Source: Bradyrhizobium sp. AZCC 1719
Lineage (GTDB): Bacteria > Pseudomonadota > Alphaproteobacteria > Rhizobiales > Xanthobacteraceae
NCBI RefSeq assembly: GCF_036924525.1
Contig: NZ_JAZHRU010000001.1
Coordinates: 5,671,001 to 5,735,000, forward strand
Reading direction: 5' to 3'
Length of the DNA: 64,000 bases
A model generated the notes under the pieces. It was not told where the DNA came from, made no database searches, and saw only the letters and a program-made list of their open reading frames with translations. Positions 63,766 through 64,000 of this stretch are shown piece by piece. A program made the translations under genes and the position numbers. Within the stretch, counting starts at the first letter, position 1; every line of letters begins with the position of its first letter.

Positions 63766-64000
63766 CTAGCGCAGGGCGGCCGTCACGAATAACACGACAA
63801 CGGGCAACGTCACCGCCGCCAACGTCGTGCCGAGCGCGACGGCGCCCGAGACGGCTTCGGTGAGCCGTCCGTACTGGGCCGAGAAGATGTAGGCATTGGC
63901 GCCGGTCGGCATCGCGGCGAAAAGAACGACCACGGCCGCGGAAATCGGCGGCAAGGCCAGAACGTGGAACGCGAGGACCGCCGCAACGGCCGGCATCGCC
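63766..64000 (-). CDS. AEC (auxin efflux carrier) family transporter, C-terminal part
   Basis: About 78 codons are seen, and the frame runs off the window at base 64000. The sequence VLFAAMPTGANAYIFSAQYG followed by a hydrophobic segment to the end is the usual C-terminus of AEC permeases, which move carboxylates such as malonate or malate. It is convergent with the catabolic operon and may import or export a related compound. Confidence 0.8.
   Translation of the reverse strand, partial: AMPAVAAVLAFHVLALPPISAAVVVLFAAMPTGANAYIFSAQYGRLTEAVSGAVALGTTLAAVTLPVVVLFVTAALR

Overview
The window is GC-rich, gene-dense chromosomal DNA from an alphaproteobacterium. It is most likely Bradyrhizobium or a close relative in the Nitrobacteraceae. 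The evidence is the suf gene order (second cysteine desulfurase, then sufBCDS, sufT and sufA), the rne / amiC-mrcA-prfB neighbourhood, DUF1236 and TTT (Bug) proteins, and palindromic intergenic repeats of a kind I associate with Bradyrhizobium (from memory). No rRNA, tRNA, CRISPR array, phage or insertion sequence is visible.

Layout. 1-4.1 kb: a caspase-like secreted protein cut by the window edge, a DEAD-box RNA helicase, a diguanylate cyclase and a TfoX-like protein. 4.1-11.6 kb (minus strand): a Fe-S assembly operon reading desulfurase, sufB, sufC, sufD, sufS, sufT, a VOC protein and sufA, with the TfoX gene at its end. 11.9-19 kb: an alpha/beta hydrolase, a GST, anmK, tyrS, a Tat-exported MBL-fold enzyme with a Cys-rich DUF1326 partner, and a divergent AraC regulator. 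19.3-28.7 kb: an MFS transporter, a LysR/class A beta-lactamase pair of ampR-ampC type, a giant AsmA/YhdP-like envelope protein, a Bcp peroxiredoxin with a histone-H1-like tail, and an M23 peptidase. 28.9-34.9 kb: an SRPBCC protein, a carbamoyltransferase, a cupin plus XRE-cupin regulator pair, an EamA transporter and a beta-hydroxyacid dehydrogenase-like protein.

34.9-46.8 kb is an envelope and RNA-decay block. prfB carries an intact programmed +1 frameshift. Upstream of it lie two tandem class A penicillin-binding proteins and an AmiC-type amidase, divergent from rne. 46.8-55 kb: bioY, an aminotransferase, a BepA-like M48 protease, a DsbA-like protein, a DUF1236 protein and the aroQ-accB-accC cluster. 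55-58 kb: a translationally coupled kinase / receiver / receiver-kinase phosphorelay with no DNA-binding output. 58-64 kb: an IclR-controlled catabolic cluster (Bug binding protein, flavin reductase, FAH hydrolase, HpaH-like hydratase, RidA, LigI-like amidohydrolase), then an AEC transporter cut by the edge.

Most of this is ordinary core genome. The items that stand out are two unusually clean regulatory architectures: a dual operator interlocked with a sigma70 promoter in front of the XRE gene, and paired IclR operators. Others are gene conversion between the tandem mrcA copies, the single-Cys Bcp with a DNA-binding-like tail, the His/Asp-rich insertion in RNase E, the 30-nt heptad hairpin between accB and accC, and a catabolic cluster whose substrate cannot be read from its genes.
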